From Saccharopolyspora endophytica (lineage in GTDB: Bacteria; Actinomycetota; Actinomycetes; Mycobacteriales; Pseudonocardiaceae): DNA of 64,000 nucleotides. Shown here in pieces: positions 23,866 to 35,387 of the stretch. The notes under the pieces were generated by a model, which worked only from the letters and a program-made list of their open reading frames with translations, did no database searches and was not told the DNA's origin. Position 1 is the first letter of the stretch. Each line of letters begins with the position of its first letter. The position numbers were made by a program, and so were the translations under genes. The stretch spans positions 704,023-768,022 of the forward strand of contig NZ_JAGPXE010000002.1 in the NCBI RefSeq assembly GCF_018070075.1. The letters run 5' to 3'.

Positions 23866-24771
23866 TTGCAGCACAATGACATCCGCGTGGGTCGCCGAGC
23901 GGTTCTAGCGGCGTTGCTGGCCGCGCCTGTGGCCGCGTGCGCGCCGAGCACGCCGTCCGCCACCCCGGCCGCACCGGCTCCTCGGCCCGACCCGGTGTGG
24001 GCCGAGCTGGAACGTCGTTACGACGCGCGCCTGGGGTTGTTCGCGCGCAACGTCGCCACCGGCCGGACCGTGGCCCACCGCGCCGACGAGCGCGTCGCGC
24101 TGTGCTCGACCTTCAAGGTCTACGCGTCGGCGGCGCTGCTGCGCGCCCACGGGCTCGCCGGCGGCTACTTCGACCGCGTCATCCGCTACGACGCCGGTCA
24201 GCTCGTGGCGAACTCGCCGATCACCGAGACCCGGGTGGACACGGGCATGACCGTCGGGGAGCTGTGCGCGGCCGCGGTGCAGCACTCCGACAACACCGCC
24301 GCCAACCTGATGCTGCGCGAACTCGGTGGCCCGCAGGCCATCACGGAGTTCGCCCGCGGCATCGGCGACCCGATGACCCGCCTGGACCGCTGGGAGATCG
24401 AGCTCAACACCGCCATCCCCGGTGACGAGCGCGACACCTCCACGCCCAGGGCGCTGGGCGACGGCCTGCAACGCCTGCTGCTCGGCGACGCGCTCGGCCC
24501 GGCCGAACGCGACCGGCTCACCGGCTGGATGCTCGGCAGCGCCACCGGCGCCGCCCGGATCCGCGCCGGGGTTCCGAGCAGCTGGCGCACGGCGGACAAG
24601 ACCGGCGGCGGCATCGCCTACGGAGTGGCCAACGACATCGCCGTGACCTGGACCGACACCGGAACGCCGATCGTCATCTCGCTGCTCACCGGACGTCCCC
24701 GCGAGCACGACACCGCGAACAGCGCGCTGCTGGCCGACGCCGCCCGCCTGGTGGCCGAGCGGCTGGTCTGA
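23866..24771 (+). CDS. Class A beta-lactamase, Tat/lipoprotein type
   Basis: A 301-aa exported serine beta-lactamase. The catalytic motifs are STFK (Ser81, Lys84), SDN (141-143), EIELN (Glu177, the Ambler 166 equivalent, and Asn181) and DKTGGG (Lys245). The N-terminus GRRAVLAALLAAPVAAC carries a twin arginine and a lipobox ending at Cys25, so it is probably anchored outside the membrane. The only start with a good RBS (GGAGGG, 23853-23858) is TTG 23866; GTG 23887 is an alternative without a comparable site. It is likely controlled by the two upstream regulators. Confidence 0.92.
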   Translation: MQHNDIRVGRRAVLAALLAAPVAACAPSTPSATPAAPAPRPDPVWAELERRYDARLGLFARNVATGRTVAHRADERVALCSTFKVYASAALLRAHGLAGGYFDRVIRYDAGQLVANSPITETRVDTGMTVGELCAAAVQHSDNTAANLMLRELGGPQAITEFARGIGDPMTRLDRWEIELNTAIPGDERDTSTPRALGDGLQRLLLGDALGPAERDRLTGWMLGSATGAARIRAGVPSSWRTADKTGGGIAYGVANDIAVTWTDTGTPIVISLLTGRPREHDTANSALLADAARLVAERLV

Positions 24772-24786
24772 CCGGCGAGCACGCAT

Positions 24787-24823
24787 CGGGAGCGCTCCGC
24801 CCGCGGCGGAACGCTCCCGGTTT
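24787..24823. terminator. Bidirectional terminator hairpin
   Basis: Interrupted stem CGGGAGCG..TCCGCC / GGCGGA.CGCTCCCG followed by GTTTT, between the beta-lactamase gene and the convergent DUF397 gene. Confidence 0.75.
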
Positions 24824-24855
24824 TCGTCCCCCAGAGGGCGAATCGAGGTGGTGGT

Positions 24856-25056
24856 CTATCTGTCGAAGCGGCCCGTTTTGATCGCTCTGACGAAATAGCG
24901 CCACTGAGCGGAATTGGCGGTTAAGAGTCCCCCGGCGCGGTCCTTGGTGTCGCGCACGGCGGCCCCGCCGATGACGCGGCCGACCTCGACGCAATTGGTC
25001 TCCTGGCTGCTTCGGCTGGACTTGCGCCAACCGACCGGCGACTGCAGCAACGTCAC
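24856..25056 (-). CDS. DUF397 protein
   Basis: A 66-aa protein with the DUF397 signature GWRKSSRSSQETNCVEV, then AVRDTKDRAGG and WRYFVRAIKTGRF. DUF397 proteins are small acidic-to-neutral partners encoded beside XRE regulators in actinomycetes, where some pairs affect development or behave like antitoxin-toxin pairs. GTG 25056 overlaps the upstream XRE stop (GTGA) and follows GAGGAG. The biochemical role is unknown. Confidence 0.88.
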   Translation of the reverse strand: MTLLQSPVGWRKSSRSSQETNCVEVGRVIGGAAVRDTKDRAGGLLTANSAQWRYFVRAIKTGRFDR

Positions 25057-25910
25057 GGTGTTGTCTCCTCTCGGTGGATGATCTCGTCGACGAGGCGAAC
25101 CGAGTCGTCGCTGCTCATCGCGAATTGCCCCAGGTCCTTTCCGGCCTTGACGAAAGCCGTCACGTCGCCGGGATCGCGCAGGAACGCGCTGGACCTGTGG
25201 TGTTCGAGGTGCACGACGGGAGAGGCCTTGGCGAACTCGAGGAGCACGAAGGGTCCGGCGTGCGCGGGGGTCCATCCCGCGGACAGCGGGATGATCCGGA
25301 TGTCGATGTTGTCGCGGGCGCTCATGTCGCGGACGTGCCGCAGCTGGTCGATCAGCACGGCCCGGCCGCCGATGGGCTGGTGCAGCACCGATTCGAGCAG
25401 GAACGCCGTGTACCGCACGGGTTCTTGGTGGCGGGTGATGACCTCGCGCCGGCCGAGCCGGACCGCCACGCGGGTGGAGACCTCGTGCTCCGGGATGCCG
25501 GTGCCCATGATCGCGCGCGCGTAGTCGGTGGTCTGCAGCAGACCGGGGATGAGGATCGGGGAGACGTCGGTGATCGCCGTGGCGATCCGCTCGAACTCCA
25601 GCAGCGCGGTGAGCTGATCGGCCTCACCGACTGATCCGACCGACACCGAGTTGGGCGGTTCGGCCTGCGCCTCGCGGGTGAGCCGCAGCAGCCGATCGCG
25701 AGCCGGGCTCGACAGGCCCAGCACCGCGCACACGGCGGACACGGATTCGGTCGACGGCACTCGTTCACCGCGCTCCCAGCGGACCACGACGGAGTGCGAA
25801 ACGTCGAGACGTCCTGCTAATTGGCGCAGCCCGAGACCGGAACGCGACCTCGCGTCCCGGATTTCCGCACCGAGAACGTATGCCCGCGGCGCCGGAGTGG
25901 TCTCGCTCAT
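25053..25910 (-). CDS. XRE-family regulator with DUF5753 domain
   Basis: A 285-aa protein with an N-terminal helix-turn-helix (LGLRQLAGRLDVSHSVVVRW, residues about 26-45, then ERGERVPS). A C-terminal DUF5753 region follows (ISPILIPGLLQTTDYARA-like, VRLGRREVITR, ELLESVLHQPIGG-like). It is translationally coupled to the DUF397 gene and divergent from the small zinc-finger gene at 26165, a constellation repeated many times in Pseudonocardiaceae genomes. Confidence 0.9.
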   Translation of the reverse strand: MSETTPAPRAYVLGAEIRDARSRSGLGLRQLAGRLDVSHSVVVRWERGERVPSTESVSAVCAVLGLSSPARDRLLRLTREAQAEPPNSVSVGSVGEADQLTALLEFERIATAITDVSPILIPGLLQTTDYARAIMGTGIPEHEVSTRVAVRLGRREVITRHQEPVRYTAFLLESVLHQPIGGRAVLIDQLRHVRDMSARDNIDIRIIPLSAGWTPAHAGPFVLLEFAKASPVVHLEHHRSSAFLRDPGDVTAFVKAGKDLGQFAMSSDDSVRLVDEIIHREETTP

Positions 25911-26164
25911 GCACCACAGCTTATTTCAGGTGCGGAATGGCACGGCACCCTGGGTCGGCGTTCGCGTGACCAGCCGATCACGCACAGGCGTGTGCGCTGA
26001 ATGGCGTCATCCGTTCGGGGAATTGCCGCAGTGGTCCCGAGACCATGAGCATTGGTCTCGTCTTGATCGAGGTCGCTTCGGAGCCGGGAGGGGTTCCGTC
26101 GCGATTTTCGTTCCGCGACGCGGAATCGCCGACCGGAACAGACAAGAGGGGGAAGTGCGCAACG

Positions 26165-26395
26165 ATGTATCCGTTTCACTGGGTGCCGGCGGACGGCAGA
26201 CGGCACGCGAGCCTGGACAAGCGCCCGTGGGGCAACGCCTACCCGAGCGGCATGCTCGTCAGCACCTTGTGCAGCCAGGAGGTCGTGGCCGACGCCACCA
26301 AGGAGGCGTGGTTGTGGCAGACCTGCGGTGACTGCCATTCCGAGGCCCACCGGGTGGCTGAAGCGGTCCGCGAGGTCCCGCGCATGTCCGTCTAG
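26165..26395 (+). CDS. Small zinc-finger-type protein, partner of the XRE/DUF397 pair
   Basis: A 76-aa protein with MYPFHWVPADGRRHAS at the N-terminus and LCSQEVVADATKEAWLWQTCGDCHSEAH at the centre. The cysteines (C, CxxC) and His form a plausible zinc site. Related small proteins with the FxWxPxxGxRHA motif occur next to XRE/DUF397 genes in this family. Their function is not established. The start ATG 26165 is placed by the PFHW motif and a purine-rich AGAGGGGGAAG upstream. Confidence 0.7.
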   Translation: MYPFHWVPADGRRHASLDKRPWGNAYPSGMLVSTLCSQEVVADATKEAWLWQTCGDCHSEAHRVAEAVREVPRMSV

Positions 26396-26425
26396 CGAAA
26401 TCTCGTGCAAGGAAACGGTTCTCGG

Positions 26426-27424
26426 TCAGTCGCGCTTGGCTCGGCTCGGTGCCACCCGGGGCGGCTCGTTGGGCTGCTTCGGGTACACCGGCGGCCAGGG
26501 CGCGTCCTGCGCTCCGGCGGCGATGTCCCGGTCGTAGCGTTCCAGCAGCGGCTGGATCGACTGTGGCCGGGTGTCGGCCCACGGGTCACCGCGCTCGGCG
26601 AGCCGGCCGGGCACCGTGGCGATGGTCAGCTGGTCCGGGTCGACGCCCTCCAGCTCGTCCCACGCGATCGGTGTCGACACCTGCCCGCCCACCCGGGGCC
26701 GGGCGCACCAAGCGCCGAAAACCGTTTTGTGCGGGGCGTTCTGGTTGAAGTCGACGAAAACCCGCCGGCCCCGCTCCTCCTTCCACCACTTCGCGGTGAT
26801 CAGGTCGGGGTGGCGGCGTTCGAGCTCGCGCGCCAGCGCCACGGCCGCGGCCCGGACCCGGTAGCTGTCCCACTCCGGGCGCAGCGGGACGTAGAGGTGC
26901 AGGCCGCGTGAGCCGGAGGTCTTCAGCCGCACGTCGATGCCGTCCTCGCGGAGGAAGTCGCGGGTGAGCGCGGCGGTCTCGCACACCTCGGCGAAGCCGA
27001 CTCCGGGCGAGGGGTCGAGATCGATGCGCAGCTCGTCGATGATCTCCGGCTGCCCGGCCTGGTAGGGCCACACGTGGAAGCCCAGGCAGCCCATGTTGAC
27101 CGCCCAGACGACGTGCGCCAGGTCGGCGGCCACGAGGGCGTGGCTGGTCGTCCCGTTCGGAGTTTCGACCACCGTCGTGCGCAGCCACTCCGGCGCCGAC
27201 GCGGGCACCCGCTTCTGGAAGAACGACTTGCCGCTCGCCCCGTCGGGGTGGCGCTCCATCAGCAGCGGGCGACCGCCCAGGGTGCTCAGGAGCGGACCGG
27301 CGACCGCCCGGTAGTAGTCCACGAGGTCCAGCTTGGTCTCACCGCGGGTCTTGAAGAACACCTTGTCCGGATGCGACACCGACACCTCGGTGCCCCCGAC
27401 GTCCAGCTTCACGGCCTCGCTCAC
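26426..27424 (-). CDS. Stand-alone LigD-type polymerase/primase domain protein
   Basis: A 332-aa archaeo-eukaryotic primase-type polymerase domain as found in LigD. The catalytic acidic pair is in RIDLDPSPG, the SGSRGLHLYVPL triphosphate-binding motif follows, and the third acidic residue is in VFVDFNQN. There is no ligase or nuclease domain. Family members add ribonucleotides and do gap filling in end joining or excision repair. The start is GTG 27424 behind GGAGG. It is alone on this strand. Confidence 0.88.
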   Translation of the reverse strand: MSEAVKLDVGGTEVSVSHPDKVFFKTRGETKLDLVDYYRAVAGPLLSTLGGRPLLMERHPDGASGKSFFQKRVPASAPEWLRTTVVETPNGTTSHALVAADLAHVVWAVNMGCLGFHVWPYQAGQPEIIDELRIDLDPSPGVGFAEVCETAALTRDFLREDGIDVRLKTSGSRGLHLYVPLRPEWDSYRVRAAAVALARELERRHPDLITAKWWKEERGRRVFVDFNQNAPHKTVFGAWCARPRVGGQVSTPIAWDELEGVDPDQLTIATVPGRLAERGDPWADTRPQSIQPLLERYDRDIAAGAQDAPWPPVYPKQPNEPPRVAPSRAKRD

Positions 27425-27547
27425 GGCGACCTCCGGTGCTCGCGCTCCCGGGAGCCAGAGTAGGCGGGGGCTCCGAGGACCGCAGCCACATCGGCGCGGA
27501 CGCCGGGCTCGGGGGAAGTCCCGGCCGGGAACTTCCCCCGCTGCCGA

Positions 27548-28225
27548 TCACCAGCCGCGTTCGCGCCACTCGGCGAGCTTGGGACGCTCCGCGCCGAGGG
27601 TCGAGTCGTCGCCGTGGCCCGGGTAGAACCAGGTGTCGTCCGGCAGTTCGCCGAACACCCGGGTCTCCACGTCGTCGACCAGCGACTTGAAGTCCTCCGG
27701 CGAGGTGGTGCGGCCCACTCCGCCCGGGAACAGCGAGTCGCCGGTGAACAGGTGCGGGTGGCCCGCCGGGTCCCGGTAGACCAGGGCGATCGAGCCCGGG
27801 GTGTGCCCGCGCAGGTGGATCACCGACAGCTCCGCGTCGCCGACCGCGATGGTGTCGCCATGCTCGACCAGGCGGTCCGGCGGCACCGGCAGCTCGTCGG
27901 CGTCGGCGGGGTGCGCCACGGTGAAGCAGCCGGTCGCGCCGGCCACCGCGCCCAGTGCCTGCCAGTGGTCGCCGTGCTGGTGGGTGGTGACGATGGTGCG
28001 CAGCCGGGGACGCCGCTCGTCGTGACCGAGCAGGTCGCTCAGCCGTTCGGGGTCGTTGGCCGCGTCCACCAGCAACGCGTCCCCGGTGCTCTTGCACACC
28101 AGCAGGTAGGCGTTGTTGTCCATCGGGCCGACCGAGATCTTGGTGATGGTCAGCGCGTCCAGGTCCCGGCGCGCGGCCGCGCCGCCGGGCTCCACGTGTC
28201 CGGTGTACTCAGCTTGAAGCTCCAC
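27548..28225 (-). CDS. Metallo-beta-lactamase-fold hydrolase (glyoxalase II-like)
   Basis: A 225-aa MBL-fold hydrolase with the metal motif THQHGDHW, further ligands in LRGHTPGS and FTGDSLFPG, and YPGHGDDS near the end. A homologue (Rv1637c) sits next to uvrA in M. tuberculosis, so the location is conserved. The likely role is thioester hydrolysis, perhaps of mycothiol conjugates (inferred). The start is GTG 28225. Confidence 0.85.
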   Translation of the reverse strand: MELQAEYTGHVEPGGAAARRDLDALTITKISVGPMDNNAYLLVCKSTGDALLVDAANDPERLSDLLGHDERRPRLRTIVTTHQHGDHWQALGAVAGATGCFTVAHPADADELPVPPDRLVEHGDTIAVGDAELSVIHLRGHTPGSIALVYRDPAGHPHLFTGDSLFPGGVGRTTSPEDFKSLVDDVETRVFGELPDDTWFYPGHGDDSTLGAERPKLAEWRERGW

Positions 28226-28273
28226 GCCCGTGAGCCTATCGCCCGCGCCCCGGCATCGGCCGCAAGATCGGGC

Positions 28274-29035
28274 TCACAGCCACTCGGGCAGTTCGGGCGC
28301 GTCGCCGCGCAGCTCACCGGGGCCCGTGCGGCCGAGCAGCCAGCCCAGCATCGGACCCGGTTCGCCGGAGACGGCCGCCGGTCGCGACGTGGTGCCGCGC
28401 AGGTCCCAGCCGCGGCGGTGGTCGCCGAAGTCGACCTCCAGCGTCAGCGCGGGCACGTCCGGTCGCCCGCCGAAGAACTGGACCACGTCCTCCAGCACCA
28501 TCTCGGCATCGCCGGTGGGGATGTCGGTGAAGTCGACGTCGTGGTCGAGGTCGACCAGGTGGACCCAGACCTCCAGCAGCCGCAGCCGCAGCACGTGCAC
28601 CGCGGGGATGACGTCGCCGCCCGAGAGGGAGACCTCGGCCGTCCAGTCGGAGTCGGGCATGCTCCCCGCCGCCACGGCGAACCGGTCGCTGGAGGCGATC
28701 AGGTCCTCCATCAGCAGCTGGTGGCTGCGCGAGGCGCCTTCCTCGATGGCCGCGTCGCGGTCGTCGCGGCTGGCGTACATCGGGTGCTCGATGCCGGTCC
28801 GAGCCCACAGCAGGAGGTTGCAGCAGGCGTCGGCGTTGCGGGCCAGGTGGGTGAGCACGTGCGAGCGGCTCCAGCCCGGCAGCAGGCTGGGTTGTCGGAC
28901 CGAGATCTCGTCGAGGCCGGACGCGGAGCGCACCAGGACCTCGGTGGCGTGCCGGACGGCGGCACGCCGGTTCGCGACCTCGTCTGCCAGACCGGCAGCG
29001 GACCATCGGCCGGTACCGAGAACGATGTCAGCCAT
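28274..29035 (-). CDS. DinB / mycothiol-dependent maleylpyruvate isomerase family protein
   Basis: A 253-aa protein with the metal-binding His positions in LLPGWSRSHVLTHLARNAD and VWVHLVDLDHDVDF, typical of the MDMPI N-terminal domain. A short C-terminal domain follows. Family members use mycothiol in isomerisation, conjugation or detoxification; the substrate is unknown. It lies 48 bp upstream of the MBL-fold gene on the same strand, which suggests linked thiol chemistry. Confidence 0.85.
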   Translation of the reverse strand: MADIVLGTGRWSAAGLADEVANRRAAVRHATEVLVRSASGLDEISVRQPSLLPGWSRSHVLTHLARNADACCNLLLWARTGIEHPMYASRDDRDAAIEEGASRSHQLLMEDLIASSDRFAVAAGSMPDSDWTAEVSLSGGDVIPAVHVLRLRLLEVWVHLVDLDHDVDFTDIPTGDAEMVLEDVVQFFGGRPDVPALTLEVDFGDHRRGWDLRGTTSRPAAVSGEPGPMLGWLLGRTGPGELRGDAPELPEWL

Positions 29036-29384
29036 GGCTCTACCTCACGTGGGGGAGAGGGGAGTCGAATTTGCGGAGAACGTGAAGACTCGAGCGTAAA
29101 GGCGCAGGACACATCGGGGACAGTGCCCAATGCGGGCGACTTTGCGTATCGTCGTGAGGGGGCAGCCACCGCCGGATCACGCAACATCTCACACGTTGGG
29201 GTGACGACCGGGGAAGGTGCTCGGTACCGGAAGCCGTCGGTCCGAGACTGTCGGTGGCCCCGAATAGCATGGACGTCGCAACGTCGCGACCCGATGCCGC
29301 GCCGGCGGTCCCGCTGCCTGAAGCAGGCGGCCGCTCGCAGTCGGCGCGCTCGCGCAACACCAGAACTTTCTTGAAGGGATCACC
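29036..29384. other. 349-bp divergent spacer upstream of uvrA
   Basis: No gene is recognised. It must hold promoters for the DinB-family gene and uvrA. A possible uvrA -10 (TAGCAT, 29265-29270) lacks a recognisable -35. I looked for a LexA box (CGAAC-N4-GTTCG type) and did not find one. Confidence 0.35.
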
Positions 29385-32237
<2,853 letters not shown>

Positions 32238-32297
32238 ATGCCAGTCGGGCACCCACCAGGGGCCCGAATTCAGCGTCTTTGTAACCTTTCCGCCAAC

Positions 32298-32328
32298 GCG
32301 CGGGTCGCCACCACATGGCGACCCGCGC
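32298..32328 (+). terminator. Terminator hairpin after uvrA
   Basis: A perfect 13-bp stem GCGCGGGTCGCCA / TGGCGACCCGCGC with a 5-nt loop, 60 bp past the uvrA stop. Confidence 0.75.
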
Positions 32329-32350
32329 TTGGACTGCCCGCGGTGAACGT

Positions 32351-32380
32351 CAGCGGGCGCCGCACTCCTGGCGCCCGCTG
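32351..32380 (+). terminator. Second hairpin before the AGCS transporter gene
   Basis: An 11-bp stem CAGCGGGCGCC / GGCGCCCGCTG with an 8-nt loop, only 37 bp upstream of the transporter start. It is either a second terminator for uvrA or, if the transporter promoter lies upstream, a 5'-UTR structure. Confidence 0.5.
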
Positions 32381-32417
32381 ATGCGATTCCCGCGCCACAA
32401 GCGGAAAGGGAGTGCCC

Positions 32418-33866
32418 GTGGAAGCGCTCAACGACGCGATCGTCGCGCTGAACGACACGTTCTGGCTTTACATCATCATCCCCGTGCTCGCGGTGCTGAG
32501 CCTGTACTTCACCGTGCGCTCGAAAGCCGTGCAGATCCGGATGATCCCGGAGATGGTCCGCGCGATGGGCGGCAAGGCCGAGATCGCCGAGGACGGCGGG
32601 AAAGCGATCTCGTCGTTCCAGGCGTTCGCGATCTCCGCCGCCGCCCGCATCGGGACCGGCAACATCGCCGGCGTGGCCACCGCCATCGCGCTGGGCGGCC
32701 CGGGCGCGGTGTTCTGGATGTGGACGATGGGTCTGGTCGTGGGCGCGGCCAGCTTCGTGGAATCCACCCTGGCGCAGCTCTACAAGGTGCGGGACAAGTC
32801 CGGTTTCCGCGGCGGCCCGGCCTACTACATGCTGCACGGCCTGCGGGCGCGCTGGATGGGCGTGCTCTTCGCCGTGGTCATCACGGTGACGTTCGGCTTC
32901 GTGTTCACCGCCGTGCAGGCCAACACCATCGTCGACGCCGTCGTCACCTCGGCCGAGGCCACCGGCATGAGCTCGAACGGCTGGATGCAGCCGGTCCTGG
33001 GCGTGGCTCTGGTCGCGCTGACCGCGCTGATCATCTTCGGCGGCGTGCGCCGGATCGCGCAGACCGCCGAGCTGCTGGTGCCGTTCATGGCCGGTCTCTA
33101 CATGCTGCTCGGCCTGATCATCGTGGTGCTCAACATCGACGCGCTGCCGGGCGTCATCGCGCAGATCTTCTCGCACGCCTTCGGTTTCGAGGCGGTCGCG
33201 GGCGGCGGCATCGGTGCGGCGATCGTGCAGGGCGTGCGACGCGGCATGTTCTCCAACGAGGCCGGTCTGGGCTCGGCCCCGAACGCCGGCGCCACCGCCT
33301 CGGTGAGCCACCCGGTCAAGCAGGGCCTCGTGCAGACCCTCGGCGTCTACGTGGACACGCTGCTGGTGTGCTCGACCACGGCGTTCATCGTGCTGCTGTC
33401 CAACCCGACCTTCGGTGACGAGGACCGCGGCGCGTCGATGACGCAGACGGCGCTGCAGACCAACCTCGGCGACTGGTCGCTGCACCTGATGACGCTGATC
33501 ATCCTGCTGGTCGCGTTCACCTCGGTGCTGGGCAACTACTACTACGGCGAGTCCAACGTGGGCTTCCTGACCCGCAGCAAGGCGATGCAGACCGGCTACA
33601 AGTGGGGCGTGCTGGTCGTGGTGTTCCTGGGCGCGATCGGGTCCTCGGACCTGATCTGGAACCTCGCCGACACCACGATGGGCGTCATGGCCCTGGTCAA
33701 CCTCGCCGCCATCGCTCCGCTGAGCGCGGTCGCGCTGAAGCTCCTGCGCGACTACAACGATCAGCGCAAGCAGGGCCTCGACCCGGTCTTCACCCGGGAC
33801 CGCCTGCCGGAGCTGACCGGCGTGGAGTGCTGGGAGCCCCGGGAGACGGCCAAGGCCGAAGCCTAG
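32418..33866 (+). CDS. Sodium:alanine/glycine symporter (AGCS family)
   Basis: A 482-aa integral membrane protein with about ten hydrophobic helices. It has the AGCS signatures FQAFAISAAARIGTGNIAGV (about residues 67-86), FRGGPAYYM and RRGMFSNEAGLGSAPNA. It imports small neutral amino acids with Na+. GTG 32418 is preferred to GTG 32412 because GGGAG (32408-32412) then has proper spacing. It is monocistronic, ending at a strong hairpin. Confidence 0.92.
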   Translation: MEALNDAIVALNDTFWLYIIIPVLAVLSLYFTVRSKAVQIRMIPEMVRAMGGKAEIAEDGGKAISSFQAFAISAAARIGTGNIAGVATAIALGGPGAVFWMWTMGLVVGAASFVESTLAQLYKVRDKSGFRGGPAYYMLHGLRARWMGVLFAVVITVTFGFVFTAVQANTIVDAVVTSAEATGMSSNGWMQPVLGVALVALTALIIFGGVRRIAQTAELLVPFMAGLYMLLGLIIVVLNIDALPGVIAQIFSHAFGFEAVAGGGIGAAIVQGVRRGMFSNEAGLGSAPNAGATASVSHPVKQGLVQTLGVYVDTLLVCSTTAFIVLLSNPTFGDEDRGASMTQTALQTNLGDWSLHLMTLIILLVAFTSVLGNYYYGESNVGFLTRSKAMQTGYKWGVLVVVFLGAIGSSDLIWNLADTTMGVMALVNLAAIAPLSAVALKLLRDYNDQRKQGLDPVFTRDRLPELTGVECWEPRETAKAEA

Positions 33867-33878
33867 GGAAAGACCACG

Positions 33879-33914
33879 GCGGGTGGGGTTCGGAACGGTC
33901 CGGACCCCACCCGC
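33879..33914. terminator. Bidirectional terminator between AGCS and GH20 genes
   Basis: An 11-bp stem GCGGGTGGGGT / ACCCCACCCGC with extra internal pairing, between two convergent genes. Confidence 0.8.
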
Positions 33915-33920
33915 GTCGTG

Positions 33921-35387
33921 TCAGCGGGGTCGACCCTCGACACCGGGACGTAGCTGCCAGGGGTAAGGCCCGTCGAGCGGCCGGTACTCGACGCCGAAGG
34001 CGTCCAGGCGCGGCAGGTGGTGGTGGGCCAGGCGGTGGTGGAACTCAGCCGGGTCTCGCTCGCTGCTCCAGGCCACCTCGGCGAACGCGCACAGCCGGGG
34101 GAACGCGGCGTAGTCGATGCGGGCCGGGGAGTCGAGCTGCTCGGTCCACACCTGCGCCTGCAGGCCGAGAACGCGCTCGGTCGGCGGCTCGTAGGCGTAG
34201 ACGTTCTCCAGCGTGTTGAGGAACCCGACCGGGACGGGCTCGTCGGGCTCGTCGGATTGCCGGTGGTCCAGGTAGAAGTGCGTTTCCGGGCACAGCAGCA
34301 CGTCGTTGCCCGCTTCGGCCGCGCGGGTGACCGCCTGCGCGTCCTGCCAGCTCAGCACGATGGTCTCCGCCGGCAGCGAGACCAGGTGCATGGCGTCGTC
34401 CCACGCCGAGGTGCGGCGGCCGTGGTTGTGCACGTGCTCCATCAACCGCCGCAGCAGCGCGCCGTGCGCCGGCGTGGCACCCGGGACCTCGTCGCCGCCC
34501 AGGCAGATCACCGGCGACGGGAAGAGAGACATCACGTGGTCCAGCACGTCGCGGAAGAAGTCGACCGTGGCCCGCCGAGGCGCCAGGATCCGGTCGCTGA
34601 CGCCCCACGAGTCCCACACGCCCACGGGCCCACCGGTTCCCAGTTCGGGGTAGGCGGCGATGGCGGCTTGGCTGTGCCCGGGGACGTCGATCTCGGGCAC
34701 CACCGTGATGTGGTGCTCGGAGGCGTAGGAGACGATCTCCAGCAGGTCTTCGGTGGTGTAGTAGCCGCCGTGCGGCTGCCGGTCGAACTCCGGGACCTCG
34801 CCGCGGCCGATCATGGAGCGCTCGCGCCACGAACCGATGCGGGTCAGCTCCGGGTACTGCGGGACCTCGATGCGCCAGCCCTGGTCGTCGGTGAGGTGCA
34901 GGTGCAGGACGTTGAGCTTGTGCATCGCCAGCAGGTCGACGAACCGCAGGACCTCCCGCTTGGCCACGAAGTGCCGGGCGACGTCGAGGTGGCAGCCGCG
35001 CCAGCCGAACCGGGGGTGGTCCTCGATCACCCCGCACGGCAACGAGATCGGCTCGTCGTGGATGGGTGCGCGGCGGAACGCGTCCGGCGGGAGGAGCTGC
35101 CGCAGCGTCTGCGCCGCGTGGTGCGCGGCGGCGGTGTGCTGCGCGGTCACCAGCGCCTGGTCGGGGCTGATCTCCAGGCGGTGGCCGTTGATGTGGGGGT
35201 CGATGCGGAACTCGATGGTGGGCTTGGCGGCCAGCGGCAGCGGCAGTCCCGTCGCGGCACCGACGTGCCTGCGGAACCACCGCGCCACGCTCGGTTCACC
35301 GCCGACGCTGGTGCGGATGTCCAGCGGCAGCTGGCCACCGGCGTACTCGACACGCCGCGGACGCGGCAGCAGCGAGTGGAAGCTCAT
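33921..35387 (-). CDS. GH20 beta-N-acetylhexosaminidase (DasD-like)
   Basis: A 488-aa glycoside hydrolase family 20 enzyme with an N-terminal GH20b domain and a TIM barrel: GWRGCHLDVARHF, KLNVLHLHLTDDQGWRIE, PEIDVPGHSQAA, and the catalytic pair Asp299-Glu300 in CLGGDEVPG. The family usually has His in HxGGDE; here it is Cys295. No signal peptide is present, so it probably cleaves imported chito-oligosaccharides in the cytoplasm. ATG 35387 overlaps the upstream permease stop. The set SBP, two permeases and hexosaminidase equals dasABC plus dasD of Streptomyces. Confidence 0.9.
   Translation of the reverse strand: MSFHSLLPRPRRVEYAGGQLPLDIRTSVGGEPSVARWFRRHVGAATGLPLPLAAKPTIEFRIDPHINGHRLEISPDQALVTAQHTAAAHHAAQTLRQLLPPDAFRRAPIHDEPISLPCGVIEDHPRFGWRGCHLDVARHFVAKREVLRFVDLLAMHKLNVLHLHLTDDQGWRIEVPQYPELTRIGSWRERSMIGRGEVPEFDRQPHGGYYTTEDLLEIVSYASEHHITVVPEIDVPGHSQAAIAAYPELGTGGPVGVWDSWGVSDRILAPRRATVDFFRDVLDHVMSLFPSPVICLGGDEVPGATPAHGALLRRLMEHVHNHGRRTSAWDDAMHLVSLPAETIVLSWQDAQAVTRAAEAGNDVLLCPETHFYLDHRQSDEPDEPVPVGFLNTLENVYAYEPPTERVLGLQAQVWTEQLDSPARIDYAAFPRLCAFAEVAWSSERDPAEFHHRLAHHHLPRLDAFGVEYRPLDGPYPWQLRPGVEGRPR

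Noticed and set aside
29036..29384. LexA/SOS box upstream of uvrA
   Set aside because: Looked for the actinobacterial CGAAC-N4-GTTCG type palindrome; only non-matching fragments such as TCGAATTTGC were seen.
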